From: Flammeovirgaceae bacterium UBA2366
GTDB taxonomy: Bacteria; Bacteroidota; Bacteroidia; Cytophagales; Cyclobacteriaceae
Reading direction: 5' to 3'
Assembly: GCA_002344065.1 (NCBI GenBank)
Contig: DDTK01000015.1
Coordinates: 186,001-250,000, forward strand
DNA: 64,000 nucleotides
The position numbers and the translations under genes were made by a program. Positions 34,401-42,576 of the stretch are shown here, one piece after another; position 1 is the first letter of the stretch; every line of letters begins with the position of its first letter. Below the pieces are notes generated by a model that did no database searches, was not told where the DNA came from, and worked only from the letters and a program-made list of their open reading frames with translations.

Positions 34401-35650
34401 TTTAAAGTACTTTCGGCAGAACTATATTTCTTTTCCTGCTCATACATGCCGTAAAGAAATTCCAGTACCCGAACGCGTGTTTTGTAATGCTGAGGTAAAG
34501 CTTCGTTGCTCAAAATACGTTCGGCATCTCGTTCCAGGTTACGGGTCTTGTCCTTTGAAAGCTTGGCATCAAATTCAACTGCTTTCAGGTTTACATTTAA
34601 TAGGCTTGATTTTGTAAAATATTTACCAAGCATTCGGTCATATTCTGCCTTAAGATTGGCGTATCGGGATTTGTTTTCGGCTAGCTGCAACTGACCAAGC
34701 TCAGCCAGGTAAAGATCGTGCCCTAAGGGGACGGAAGGTGACGTACGTTTTTTTAATTCCGCGAGTTGTTTACCAAAGTCAGCATAAGGTTCTGATTTTG
34801 TTAATTTTGGAGGAATTATCCCATCGTTATTCTCGGTATACATTAGTGTAAACCAATAGTCGGCCTGCACCAACACCAGGCTTGTTTCACCAATCATTTT
34901 TTGGTTTTTGGAAATCCAGGGCCGTGAGGCCCGATGGGCTATATCCACACTATCAATGTCTCCTTTTTTGCCATAGGCAAGTGTTATTAAAGAAAGCATT
35001 CGTGCATAGCTTGAATACCTGGGCTTCCATTCTTCTTCAGGCACACGCTCAGTCTTGAGTTTGCCATCAATTACCGTAGTCTCCTTGTCTACAGCACGAC
35101 TCGCCAGAAAACGTTCGTTTGCCCGCAGCAAAGCCAGGGCATCGTTACTGAATCCTTGCCCGATCATTGCCTCAGCCAGTTCCAGCACTAATTTGGTTTT
35201 AAGTATTGGATCTTGTTGCTCTTCCTGCGAAAGTATAGCTGTTGCCTTTTCAAGTAACTCCCTGCTTTTTCTGAAATGGCCATATTGATTATAAACCTCC
35301 GCTACATCAATCAGGGTGTTTGCATGCTTTGGAGAATTTTCGCCAAACACACTAACGCTTATAGAAAGAGCCTGATCAAGGCTTGATTCAAAATTCGTAA
35401 GAACACCGTAGGAAAGATTGTATTTGGCAAAGCGGGTATAATAACCAGGCATAGAGGCATTGGATGGGCCTAGTTTAGAGGTTATCATCGATTTATACTT
35501 GGCTAATCCTTTAAGGGCTTTGGTATAATCACCTGTAGCATAGCTTTTGTCAGCTTTGGCGAGGGCTTTATCAAACTTTTTTTGTGCTAACCCCGGAACG
35601 CTAACCAAAAAAGCCAGCCACAAAATTGTATTTAAACGCATATCTTTCAT
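31403..35650 (-). CDS. TPR-CHAT domain protein (caspase-like protease)
   Basis: 1415 residues. Signal-like N terminus (about 1-23, ending VPGLAQ), then a very long array of tetratricopeptide repeats (about 30-950), and a C-terminal CHAT domain (about 1120-1415) with the caspase-type dyad His1252 (IFHVATHGFY) and Cys1328 (VVLSACETGLG). CHAT proteins are caspase-family cysteine peptidases; in some defence systems (for example Craspase/TPR-CHAT of type III-E CRISPR) a TPR-CHAT protease is activated by a partner, but no CRISPR or effector genes are near. The signal peptide would put this one outside the cytoplasm. It is upstream of the ABM gene and may be its operon partner. Confidence 0.9.
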   Translation of the reverse strand: MKDMRLNTILWLAFLVSVPGLAQKKFDKALAKADKSYATGDYTKALKGLAKYKSMITSKLGPSNASMPGYYTRFAKYNLSYGVLTNFESSLDQALSISVSVFGENSPKHANTLIDVAEVYNQYGHFRKSRELLEKATAILSQEEQQDPILKTKLVLELAEAMIGQGFSNDALALLRANERFLASRAVDKETTVIDGKLKTERVPEEEWKPRYSSYARMLSLITLAYGKKGDIDSVDIAHRASRPWISKNQKMIGETSLVLVQADYWFTLMYTENNDGIIPPKLTKSEPYADFGKQLAELKKRTSPSVPLGHDLYLAELGQLQLAENKSRYANLKAEYDRMLGKYFTKSSLLNVNLKAVEFDAKLSKDKTRNLERDAERILSNEALPQHYKTRVRVLEFLYGMYEQEKKYSSAESTLNQIIQIKKELYGETSPEYHLGLLALANFYIDYTNKISEAGKIYENSYQNFLSKEISLKHKDHLEILYHLASYHELTDNFALASSTLEKVSLAARDKYNNIDPTYAIALNQMAKLRIKIGDYDKASTDIDQSIKVFELKDNRDDKWKADYISAIETQAKLYGIKGMFDEAQENLVRTRNMIRKSKVPISNELTTAEELTTLLIQLGSYSQTDELLNNLIPQYEKLYGPESIRLIEPLTNRGRLLLARGDYTEAERITQRAAQIAIKTYGETSTKAASSQRLLSDINYNLGDYDKAEENIRKALFSLEKQFGRFHVDVARSISQLALIKFYKGDNKREVEKLMVESRDIIADKLGKDNPQYAEILKNIAQLYISEKKYDIAFNSLTIAENIWLQKTGNKRNINTASIYTLTGDVYYQQLNYNKAEEFYNKALNIYSKNSFSASHPEYVKVISKLSKVYYMKKDYKRAKENIEGALNNYENYIKQFFPALSEREKAKYWNTIKSDFEFYNTLAFGKLDEFKDLGANVFNYQLLTKALLLSSSIKIRERIMNSTDAELKTQYENWIQKKELLTLALSLTPTQLTESEIDPAALTVEVERLERFLSQRSELFGQNFESKRILFTDVAKSLKPNEVAIEMIRFRVFNHTFTDSVVYAAMYVKNDSKKPEVILLNDGARMEGRNFRYYRNAIQGKIDDNNSYTAYWAPIQKQLGQVSTIYLSADGVYNQINLEAIPTPDGKYILDNSNIVMISNTKDLYINKVKSRAVPDNVASMFGNPTFYLTASKDNVPITPLPGTEVEINQLQQLLKQKGWATEHYLETKATEERIKELNSPKIFHVATHGFYKPTNELKPEDEMQGNELALTQNPLMRNGLLLKGAGDLLDKTDFNYNMENGILTAYEAMNLNLDKTDLVVLSACETGLGELQAGEGVFGLQRAFLVAGAKILIMSMFKVDDEATQKLMLKFYQKWLNTNNIRQSFIDAKKELRTEYPEPIYWGAFMMIGLE

Positions 35651-35779
35651 GATAAAGGTGTTATTCAGTGAATTAACTTCGAATTTAACGAATTGTATAG
35701 CCTTTTGGAAACAATTTCTGAATGGTCGATTTGTGTGTTAATCCAGATAAGGATTCTGAAAACGGTCAACTGAAAATCG

Positions 35780-36205
35780 GAATGCTGACATACTTGATTT
35801 TTTCCCAAAGGGGTTTTCTGGAATCTATTCAGGGTTGTGGATTGCCTTGTGCAAAGATTGTGGATAGTGTGGATAAGTTTTCTAAACAGTTATTTTACTG
35901 GGGTATTTGGTACTCAAATCCATACTTTGTTTATTTTTTTAACCGTATGGAAAAGCTACGAGGCACTTTATGCACTCGATTTAAGTGTATTGGTACTGCG
36001 GGTATTCTGCTTTGAAACTGGCTAAGCGAAGATAAACTGATTCTAAAAATTTTCAGTGTTAATCTTGATATTAGTCATCTTTTTGTGTCTGAAATATTTT
36101 CCCAAAAATCAAGTGTGTCGGGTGTTGTTTTGTTAAATGCTTTTTTTACATCTTTGTCTCCCTTTCCTCTGCAGGAAACGAAAAATTCAAAATCTCGAAA
36201 AATAA
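35780..36205. other. dnaA upstream region with DnaA boxes (possible oriC or autoregulation)
   Basis: The 555 bases between the CHAT gene and dnaA are non-coding. On the plus strand the DnaA-box pattern TGTGGATNN occurs three times: TGTGGATTG (35836-35844), TGTGGATAG (35859-35867) and TGTGGATAA (35868-35876, the exact complement of TTATCCACA). The last two are adjacent, with AT-rich stretches downstream (to about 36140). This fits dnaA autoregulation or an origin of replication. GC-skew would be needed to settle it. Confidence 0.5.
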
Positions 36206-37621
36206 ATGGTAGCTGACTGCACAACAGTTTGGAATGATTGTCTCGAAATTGTAAGGGAAAGTGTAGGGGAAGAGAATTACAATACATGGTTCAAACCAAT
36301 TGTTCCGCTTCGTGTTGAAGGTGACGTACTTACCATTCAGGTTCCTTCACAATTTTTCTACGAGTGGCTGGAGGATAACTATGTAACCACATTAAAGAAG
36401 GCGATTCATAAGGTATTGGGATCTGATGGCCGTTTGGAATATTCTGTAATTGTTGACAGTGGTAATACCAAGAATCCACCCGTTACGGTGAACTACCCTA
36501 ATGGCATGGTCGGTAAACGGGCGAATGGAAATGGACATGATGGTGATTATTCACCGTTTACATTTCGCGCACTTAATCCACAAACCGTTAATTCAAGGCT
36601 TAACCCCAGTTATTCATTCGACAATTTTGTAGAAGGTGATTGTAACCGCCTGGCTCGCTCTGCTGGTGTTGCCGTGGCGAAAAAACCCGGTGTTACCTCG
36701 TTTAACCCCTTAATGCTTTACGGTGGAGTAGGGGTAGGAAAAACACACTTAGTACAGGCCATCGGTAATGAGATAAAAAATAACATGCCTGAAAAAATTG
36801 TTCTGTATGTCGATCAGAATGATTTTACTACACAATTTTTAAATGCACTTCAAAATCATAAACTTCAGGAGTTTCAGAACTTCTACCTGCAGGTAGATTT
36901 GTTAATACTGGATGATGTTCAGTTTTTGGCTGGTCGTGAAAAAACCCAGGAGATGTTCTTTCACATCTTTAACCAATTGCATCAATCCGGCAAGCAGGTT
37001 ATTATGACAAGTGATTGCCCTCCACGTGATATGAAAGGATTTCAGGAACGATTGCTTTCCCGTTTTAAGTGGGGCTTAACAGCCGATTTGCAGGAGCCTG
37101 ATTTTGAAACCAAGCTGGCCATCATCCACCGTAAAATGCAGGCCGATGGTATTGATATTCCAACCGAAGTAGCCGAATACCTGGCTTATAGTGTTGATAC
37201 CAACCTCCGTGATATGGAGGGCGTACTCAACTCGTTGATATTCCACGCCACCTTGCTGAAAAAGGAAATTGATCTTGATTTGGCTAAGGAAGTACTCAAA
37301 AACATTATCAAAGAAATCCAATCCGATGTAAGCGTTGACTTTATTCAGAAAACCGTTTCGGAATACTTTAAGGTTAACCTCGATGCCATGAAAGGCAAAG
37401 TGAAGAAACGCGAAATAGTAATTCCGCGCCAGGTGGCCATGTATTTCTGCAAGCGCTATACACAACTTACATTAGCCTTGATTGGTGAAAATTTTGGTGG
37501 CCGTGATCACAGCACCGTAATTCATGCTCTTGAATCGGTAGAAGATATGATGAAAACCGATTCTAACTTCAAATCTTCTGTTGAAGAGTTGGGCAAGAAA
37601 TTGAAGATGCGGATGAATTAG
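36206..37621 (+). CDS. dnaA: Chromosomal replication initiator protein DnaA
   Basis: 471 residues: domain I (about 1-85; WNDCLEIVRESVGEENYNTWFKP), a variable linker (about 90-140), AAA+ domain with Walker A GGVGVGKTHL (about 173-182) and Walker B LLILDDVQFL, sensor motifs SRFKWGL, and the C-terminal DNA-binding domain with the DnaA signature GRDHSTVIHALESVE. It binds TTATCCACA boxes, opens oriC and loads the replicative helicase. The length is usual. DnaA boxes lie in the upstream gap. It converges with the HtrA gene at 37645. Confidence 0.98.
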   Translation: MVADCTTVWNDCLEIVRESVGEENYNTWFKPIVPLRVEGDVLTIQVPSQFFYEWLEDNYVTTLKKAIHKVLGSDGRLEYSVIVDSGNTKNPPVTVNYPNGMVGKRANGNGHDGDYSPFTFRALNPQTVNSRLNPSYSFDNFVEGDCNRLARSAGVAVAKKPGVTSFNPLMLYGGVGVGKTHLVQAIGNEIKNNMPEKIVLYVDQNDFTTQFLNALQNHKLQEFQNFYLQVDLLILDDVQFLAGREKTQEMFFHIFNQLHQSGKQVIMTSDCPPRDMKGFQERLLSRFKWGLTADLQEPDFETKLAIIHRKMQADGIDIPTEVAEYLAYSVDTNLRDMEGVLNSLIFHATLLKKEIDLDLAKEVLKNIIKEIQSDVSVDFIQKTVSEYFKVNLDAMKGKVKKREIVIPRQVAMYFCKRYTQLTLALIGENFGGRDHSTVIHALESVEDMMKTDSNFKSSVEELGKKLKMRMN

Positions 37622-37644
37622 AATCCACCCGCATCTGGTATTCC

Positions 37645-39084
37645 TTATCGTATTATAAATGGAATCTCCACTTGCTGCCTGGCGCTATTTACACCATAGA
37701 TGTAGCCTCTTCCTTTAAACTTCTCAAAGAATTCAATAACCTCCTGCGGTTCCTTAACTTTTACACGGTTAATGGCGATGATGGTGAAATTCTCCGGAAT
37801 GCCGATTTGTTTTAAAATACTTTTATCGTTGATCTTAAAAGCCTTCACACCATAATCAGTCGCTTCAAATTCTGCACCTAAGGATGCTGAAACAAATATT
37901 TTACGCTTTACGATTTCGGTTGTGCCTGATTTATTGACCAGAGTAATGGAAGCTATATTGGTTTTTTTGTCGCGTTGATAAGTGAAAGACACTTTATCAC
38001 CCGGATAACGGTAGGCTAGCTCTTCTTCAAAAGCACTTTGGCTATTAACTACCGTATTGTTGATTTTAGTTATGACATCGCCTGGTTTTAATCCTGCTTT
38101 AAAGGCTGGTCCATCCTTATCCAGACTTTCGATCAACACACCTTCAAAACTCGTTATGTCTGTACTTAGGTCATATTTCTTCGCATTCTGAAAATTGTAT
38201 TCCACCACATTACCCCCAAACAACGCTTTCTGCACAACGCCATACTTTACCAGATCTTCAAAAACTTTATAGGCGATATCCACCGGAACTGCAAAGGCAT
38301 AGCCTGTATAGCTGCCCGTGCGTGAAAGGATAGCCGTATTTATACCGACCAGTTCACCATTTTTGTTTACCAATGCTCCACCACTGTTACCCGGATTAAT
38401 GGCGGCATCGGTTTGTATGAATGACTCTATAGGAAACTTATCTTCAAGAATGCCTATTCTTCTGCCTTTTGCGCTAACTATTCCTGCCGTTACCGTGGAG
38501 GAAAGTGAAAACGGATTACCTACGGCCACCACCCATTCACCTACCTGAACATTTTTGGAAGAGCCGATCGTGATGGCAGGTAAATTAGTTTCGTTTATTT
38601 TTAGTACTGCCAGATCTGTGGATGGGTCCGTACCAACCAATTCAGCCTGATACACTTTTTTATTGAGCATAACCTCAATTTTTTCGGCTGCTTCAATCAC
38701 ATGGTTATTGGTAACAATGTATCCGTCTTTTGAAAAAATTACACCGCTACCGCTGCTCACCCGTGTCTGGGTGGTTGCACCGCCTCCAAAAAACCAATCG
38801 AAGGCGGAATAGGAAGTACCTTTGAAAATACTGTTGATATAGACTACGCTGGGTATTGCCTTGTTGGCAGCCAGACTGAAATCCACCGGTTCAAGTGCAT
38901 TAATGGTCTCAGCGTCAACAATGGTGGGGCTTACCAGTGCCGGTGAGTCATAGCTGGTGGTGGTATACGTTGGCTCCTGCTTAAATGGATTGACTGACGT
39001 TTTGACCAGGTAGTGAAACATGGTGTAGGCACCGGCCAGTCCGCCTAAAAAGCCAAATACAACGATTTTTAAAAAACTCTTCAT
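37645..39084 (-). CDS. Do-family periplasmic serine protease (HtrA/DegP-like)
   Basis: 479 residues with an N-terminal membrane anchor or signal (about 5-27). The trypsin-like domain carries the triad His128 (TNNHVIEA), Asp157 (STDLAVLK) and Ser234 (NPGNSGGALV). PDZ 1 follows (about 300-390; EGVLIESLDKDGPAFKAGLKPGDVITKINN), with a degenerate second PDZ near the C terminus. It degrades or chaperones misfolded envelope proteins. It is divergent from the GH3 gene at 39238. It differs from the family norm only in the weakened second PDZ. Confidence 0.93.
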   Translation of the reverse strand: MKSFLKIVVFGFLGGLAGAYTMFHYLVKTSVNPFKQEPTYTTTSYDSPALVSPTIVDAETINALEPVDFSLAANKAIPSVVYINSIFKGTSYSAFDWFFGGGATTQTRVSSGSGVIFSKDGYIVTNNHVIEAAEKIEVMLNKKVYQAELVGTDPSTDLAVLKINETNLPAITIGSSKNVQVGEWVVAVGNPFSLSSTVTAGIVSAKGRRIGILEDKFPIESFIQTDAAINPGNSGGALVNKNGELVGINTAILSRTGSYTGYAFAVPVDIAYKVFEDLVKYGVVQKALFGGNVVEYNFQNAKKYDLSTDITSFEGVLIESLDKDGPAFKAGLKPGDVITKINNTVVNSQSAFEEELAYRYPGDKVSFTYQRDKKTNIASITLVNKSGTTEIVKRKIFVSASLGAEFEATDYGVKAFKINDKSILKQIGIPENFTIIAINRVKVKEPQEVIEFFEKFKGRGYIYGVNSARQQVEIPFIIR

Positions 39085-39237
39085 AACACTTGATTAAATA
39101 CGAAAAAGATAATTGCCACAATACAAAAGTTGAACCAGTTAAAAAAGTACTGCCAATAGTAACGGATGAGGTGCCTGTGTAGTTCACTGGCTTCAGGGTT
39201 ATGAGTAATTCCCAAATCGTCACTACTTTTACACGAT

Positions 39238-40734
39238 ATGGGTATTCGTAGTGTATTGGCAAAACCGTTTGCCGCGTATGTTGCCGCGCAAACTAAAAAG
39301 TGGTCATTGAATCCGGTTGGTCATCAGCAAAAAACCATGCTGGAGATTACAGGGCAGGCACAAAACACAATCTTTGGCCGCGATCATCACTTTGCAGGGA
39401 TTCAATCTTATGAGGACTTTAAAAAACTGGTTCCTGTTCGGGATTATGAAGAATTGAAACCCTACGTAGAGCGGATTTTACAAGGTGAAGCTGATGTGTT
39501 GTGGAAAGGAAAGCCCGCTTACCTCGCCAAAACTTCGGGTACTACTTCGGGCACCAAGTACATTCCCATCTCGCACGAATCAAAGTTCAGTCATTTTGTA
39601 AGTGCGCGAAACGCGACTTTAAGTTACGTGCATGAAACCGGTAATGCATCTTTTCTGGATGGCAACCTTATTTTTCTTTCGGGCAGCCCGGAGATGGACG
39701 AGACAGCTGGAATTAAAACAGGAAGGTTGTCGGGTATTTCCAATCATCTTGTTCCATCGTATTTACGAACCAATCAAAAGCCTTCCTATAAAACAAATTG
39801 TATTGAAGACTGGGAAGAAAAACTGGAGCGAATTATTGATGAAACACTCCATGCCAACATGACCCTTATTTCGGGTATTCCACCCTGGGTGCAAATGTAT
39901 TTTGATCGCATCCAGGCACGTACCGGTAAAAAGATCAAGGATGTCTTTCCAAATTTTTCGGTGTTTGTATACGGTGGCGTAAATTTTGAACCCTATCGCG
40001 CCAAGCTGGAAGATTCGATGGGTAAGAAAGTAGACTCGATAGAGACCTATCCGGCATCGGAAGGATTTATCGCCTACCAGGATTCTCAACATGATCCCGG
40101 GCTGCTGTTACTGCTGAATAATGGGATATTTTATGAATTCATTCCTACGGAAGAATATTTTAATGACAACCCCACACGATTAAGCATTGGTGAAGTTGAG
40201 ATTGGTAAAAATTATGCCTTGATCATTAACAGTAACGCAGGGTTGTGGGGCTACTCCATTGGAGATACGGTGAAGTTCGTTTCGAAAAATCCTTATCGCT
40301 TATTGGTGACTGGTCGCATTAAGCATTTTATTTCTGCATTCGGTGAGCATGTGATTGGCGAGGAAGTAGAAAAGGCCATGAAGCAGACGATGATGAAATT
40401 TCCGGAGGCTGAATTAACGGAGTTTACTGTAGCGCCACAGGTTACACCCTCCGAAGGATTGCCGCATCATGAGTGGTTTATAGAATTTAGTCACCAACCG
40501 GCTGACCTGAACACTTTTGCATCTGACCTTGATAATCAACTAAGGTCATTGAACGTTTATTATGATGACCTGATAACCGGCAGTATTTTGCGAACCCTAA
40601 AGATCACGTTACTAAAACCTAACGCATTTATTGAGTATATGAAATCACAGGGCAAGCTGGGTGGGCAAAATAAAGTGCCCCGGCTTTCGAATGACCGAAA
40701 AATTGCCGAAGCTCTAACGGCATTTCGTTTATGA
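39238..40734 (+). CDS. GH3-family acyl-adenylate/amide synthetase-like protein
   Basis: 498 residues matching the bacterial GH3 (auxin-responsive promoter family) fold: the ATP-binding AKTSGTTSGTKYIPIS, VYGGVNFEPYR, SIETYPASEGFIAYQ, YSIGDTVKF and the C-terminal LLVTGRIKHFISAFGEHV. Plant GH3 enzymes adenylate carboxylic acids and form amides with amino acids; bacterial members are not well characterised, so the substrate is unknown. A TACTTTTA (-7-like) box lies 5 bases before the ATG, so the message may have almost no leader. It overlaps the next gene by 4 bases. Confidence 0.9.
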   Translation: MGIRSVLAKPFAAYVAAQTKKWSLNPVGHQQKTMLEITGQAQNTIFGRDHHFAGIQSYEDFKKLVPVRDYEELKPYVERILQGEADVLWKGKPAYLAKTSGTTSGTKYIPISHESKFSHFVSARNATLSYVHETGNASFLDGNLIFLSGSPEMDETAGIKTGRLSGISNHLVPSYLRTNQKPSYKTNCIEDWEEKLERIIDETLHANMTLISGIPPWVQMYFDRIQARTGKKIKDVFPNFSVFVYGGVNFEPYRAKLEDSMGKKVDSIETYPASEGFIAYQDSQHDPGLLLLLNNGIFYEFIPTEEYFNDNPTRLSIGEVEIGKNYALIINSNAGLWGYSIGDTVKFVSKNPYRLLVTGRIKHFISAFGEHVIGEEVEKAMKQTMMKFPEAELTEFTVAPQVTPSEGLPHHEWFIEFSHQPADLNTFASDLDNQLRSLNVYYDDLITGSILRTLKITLLKPNAFIEYMKSQGKLGGQNKVPRLSNDRKIAEALTAFRL

Positions 40735-41315
40735 TTCGACCTGTGCACTTAATTCTCATGACATGCTCAATTATAAAAGATTTGAAGTATTCACTAATAA
40801 TCGTGTTTCTGATTTATTGTTGTACCAGCGCACGGGCACAAGGAAATTCTATTTTGGTGCCCGAAGTATTAGCTAATTTACTACCCGATAAAATTGAAGG
40901 CTTCAATCTCGTTGAAAGAATCAATGGGCGTAGCGTAAAAATCGGAACCTTAACGTATTCGATGATGGAAAGAAGTTTCAGTAAGAGCAAGCGAAAAATC
41001 AGGTTCATGCTGTTCGACTACAATAATGCGCCTATTATGTATACACAGTCAACCGGTAAGTGGGAAAGTCAGCCGCAAGAAGAGACCGATGATTTGATAC
41101 AACGGACTTTTACTGTCGCCAATGGACAAGGTTGGGAGTATCACAATAAAGTGAGTAACACCTCACAGATTTTAATGGGCATACACGATAGGTTTTATTT
41201 GGTAATCAATGGAGAAGGTGTTGATCTGGATCTTCTTCGGGTAATTGCCACCGCTGTTGACTTATCAAATTTTCCGCAACGGGATCGGGCACTGACAGAT
41301 GCCAAGCATCGGTGA
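40731..41315 (+). CDS. Secreted protein of unknown function
   Basis: 194 residues from ATG 40731 (overlapping the GH3 stop by 4 bases); ATG 40758 would give a cleaner signal peptide (MTCSIIKDLKYSLIIVFLIYCC ... SARAQG). The mature protein has a beta-rich pattern (LLPDKIEGFNLVERINGRSVKIGTLTYSMMERSF, then RKIRFMLFDY, GWEYHNKV, FYLVINGEGVDLDLLR). No family is recognised. The overlap with GH3 suggests a shared operon, perhaps with a linked role at the envelope. Confidence 0.65.
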   Translation: MIRPVHLILMTCSIIKDLKYSLIIVFLIYCCTSARAQGNSILVPEVLANLLPDKIEGFNLVERINGRSVKIGTLTYSMMERSFSKSKRKIRFMLFDYNNAPIMYTQSTGKWESQPQEETDDLIQRTFTVANGQGWEYHNKVSNTSQILMGIHDRFYLVINGEGVDLDLLRVIATAVDLSNFPQRDRALTDAKHR

Positions 41316-41418
41316 TTGTTGGAATTTTTCCTGATACCGATCGATCAAAACCTAAACCATTTTATTTTGTTTATTTTGCAAGATGCATCACAGTAAGTAC
41401 CTGAATTAGTCCAAAACT

Positions 41419-42576
41419 TTGAACGCTAAAAAATCACTCGCCATACTTGGCTCTACCGGCTCCATTGGAAGGCAAACCCTGGAAGTTGTGCAGGCCTACC
41501 CGGATAAGTTTACCGTAGAAGTGCTGACAGCACACAATAATGCTGAATTACTGATTGAACAAGCCGTTGCCTTTAAGCCCAATGTTGTTGTTATCGGCAA
41601 TGAGGAACAATATCCTATAGTTAAAGATACCTTGCTGAAGCATAATATTAAGGTATATACGGGTGAGAGTGCATTGGCTTCCGTTGTTCAAATGGACACG
41701 GTTGATATGGTACTTACCGCACTGGTAGGTTACTCAGGATTAAAACCAACTATTAAGGCAATTGAGGCCGGAAAAAATATTGCACTGGCCAACAAGGAAA
41801 CATTGGTGGTAGCCGGTGAACTTATTACGGCTATGGCTAAAGAAAATGGGGTAAATATCTATCCGGTTGACTCAGAACACTCGGCTATTTTTCAATGCAT
41901 CGTTGGTGAATTCCATAACCCGATTGAAAAAATAATCCTCACCGCCTCTGGTGGGCCGTTCAGGGGTAAGAAACGCAATGAACTGATCTCGGTCACCAAG
42001 GCCCAGGCGCTCAAGCATCCCAATTGGACGATGGGCGCTAAGATTACTATCGACTCAGCTACTCTGATGAATAAAGGTCTGGAGGTGATTGAAGCAAAAT
42101 GGCTTTTCGGACTTTCGGCTGAACAAGTGGAGGTTGTGGTGCATCCGCAATCGATTATCCATTCCATGGTGCAATTTGAAGATGGCTCTATTAAAGCCCA
42201 AATGGGGTTGCCTGATATGCGTTTGCCCATTCAATTTGCACTTACTTACCCTGATCGGTTTAAGTCGGATTTACCCCGATTTGATTTTACCAATTATCCG
42301 GCCCTCACATTTGAAAAGCCGGATATGGAAACTTTTCGTAATCTTGCGCTTTCATTTGAGGCGCTGAAACGGGCTGGAAACATGCCCTGTGTGTTAAATG
42401 CAGCCAACGAAGTGGTGGTGGCTGAATTTTTAAAGGACAGAATTGGTTTCCTTCAGATGACAGACGTTGTGGAGCAATGCCTGAATAAAATTAAACATAT
42501 AGAACATCCTTCACTGGAGGATTACGTACAAACAGATAAAGAAACACGAATTAAAGCTTTAGAACTGATAAACTGA
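41419..42576 (+). CDS. dxr: 1-deoxy-D-xylulose 5-phosphate reductoisomerase
   Basis: 385 residues. NADPH-binding LGSTGSIGRQTLEV, ANKETLVVAGE, YPVDSEHSAIFQC (metal and substrate acidic residues), ILTASGGPFRG, ATLMNKGLEVIEAKWLFG and HPQSIIHSMVQFEDGS are all present. It converts DXP to MEP, the second step of the non-mevalonate isoprenoid pathway. The start must be TTG 41419, since a TAG stands in frame immediately upstream and no ATG precedes the conserved N terminus. It overlaps rseP by one base (TGATG). Confidence 0.97.
   Translation: MNAKKSLAILGSTGSIGRQTLEVVQAYPDKFTVEVLTAHNNAELLIEQAVAFKPNVVVIGNEEQYPIVKDTLLKHNIKVYTGESALASVVQMDTVDMVLTALVGYSGLKPTIKAIEAGKNIALANKETLVVAGELITAMAKENGVNIYPVDSEHSAIFQCIVGEFHNPIEKIILTASGGPFRGKKRNELISVTKAQALKHPNWTMGAKITIDSATLMNKGLEVIEAKWLFGLSAEQVEVVVHPQSIIHSMVQFEDGSIKAQMGLPDMRLPIQFALTYPDRFKSDLPRFDFTNYPALTFEKPDMETFRNLALSFEALKRAGNMPCVLNAANEVVVAEFLKDRIGFLQMTDVVEQCLNKIKHIEHPSLEDYVQTDKETRIKALELIN

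Noticed and set aside
35722..36015. Possible 97-aa ORF upstream of dnaA
   Set aside because: It covers the DnaA-box region and shows no protein features.
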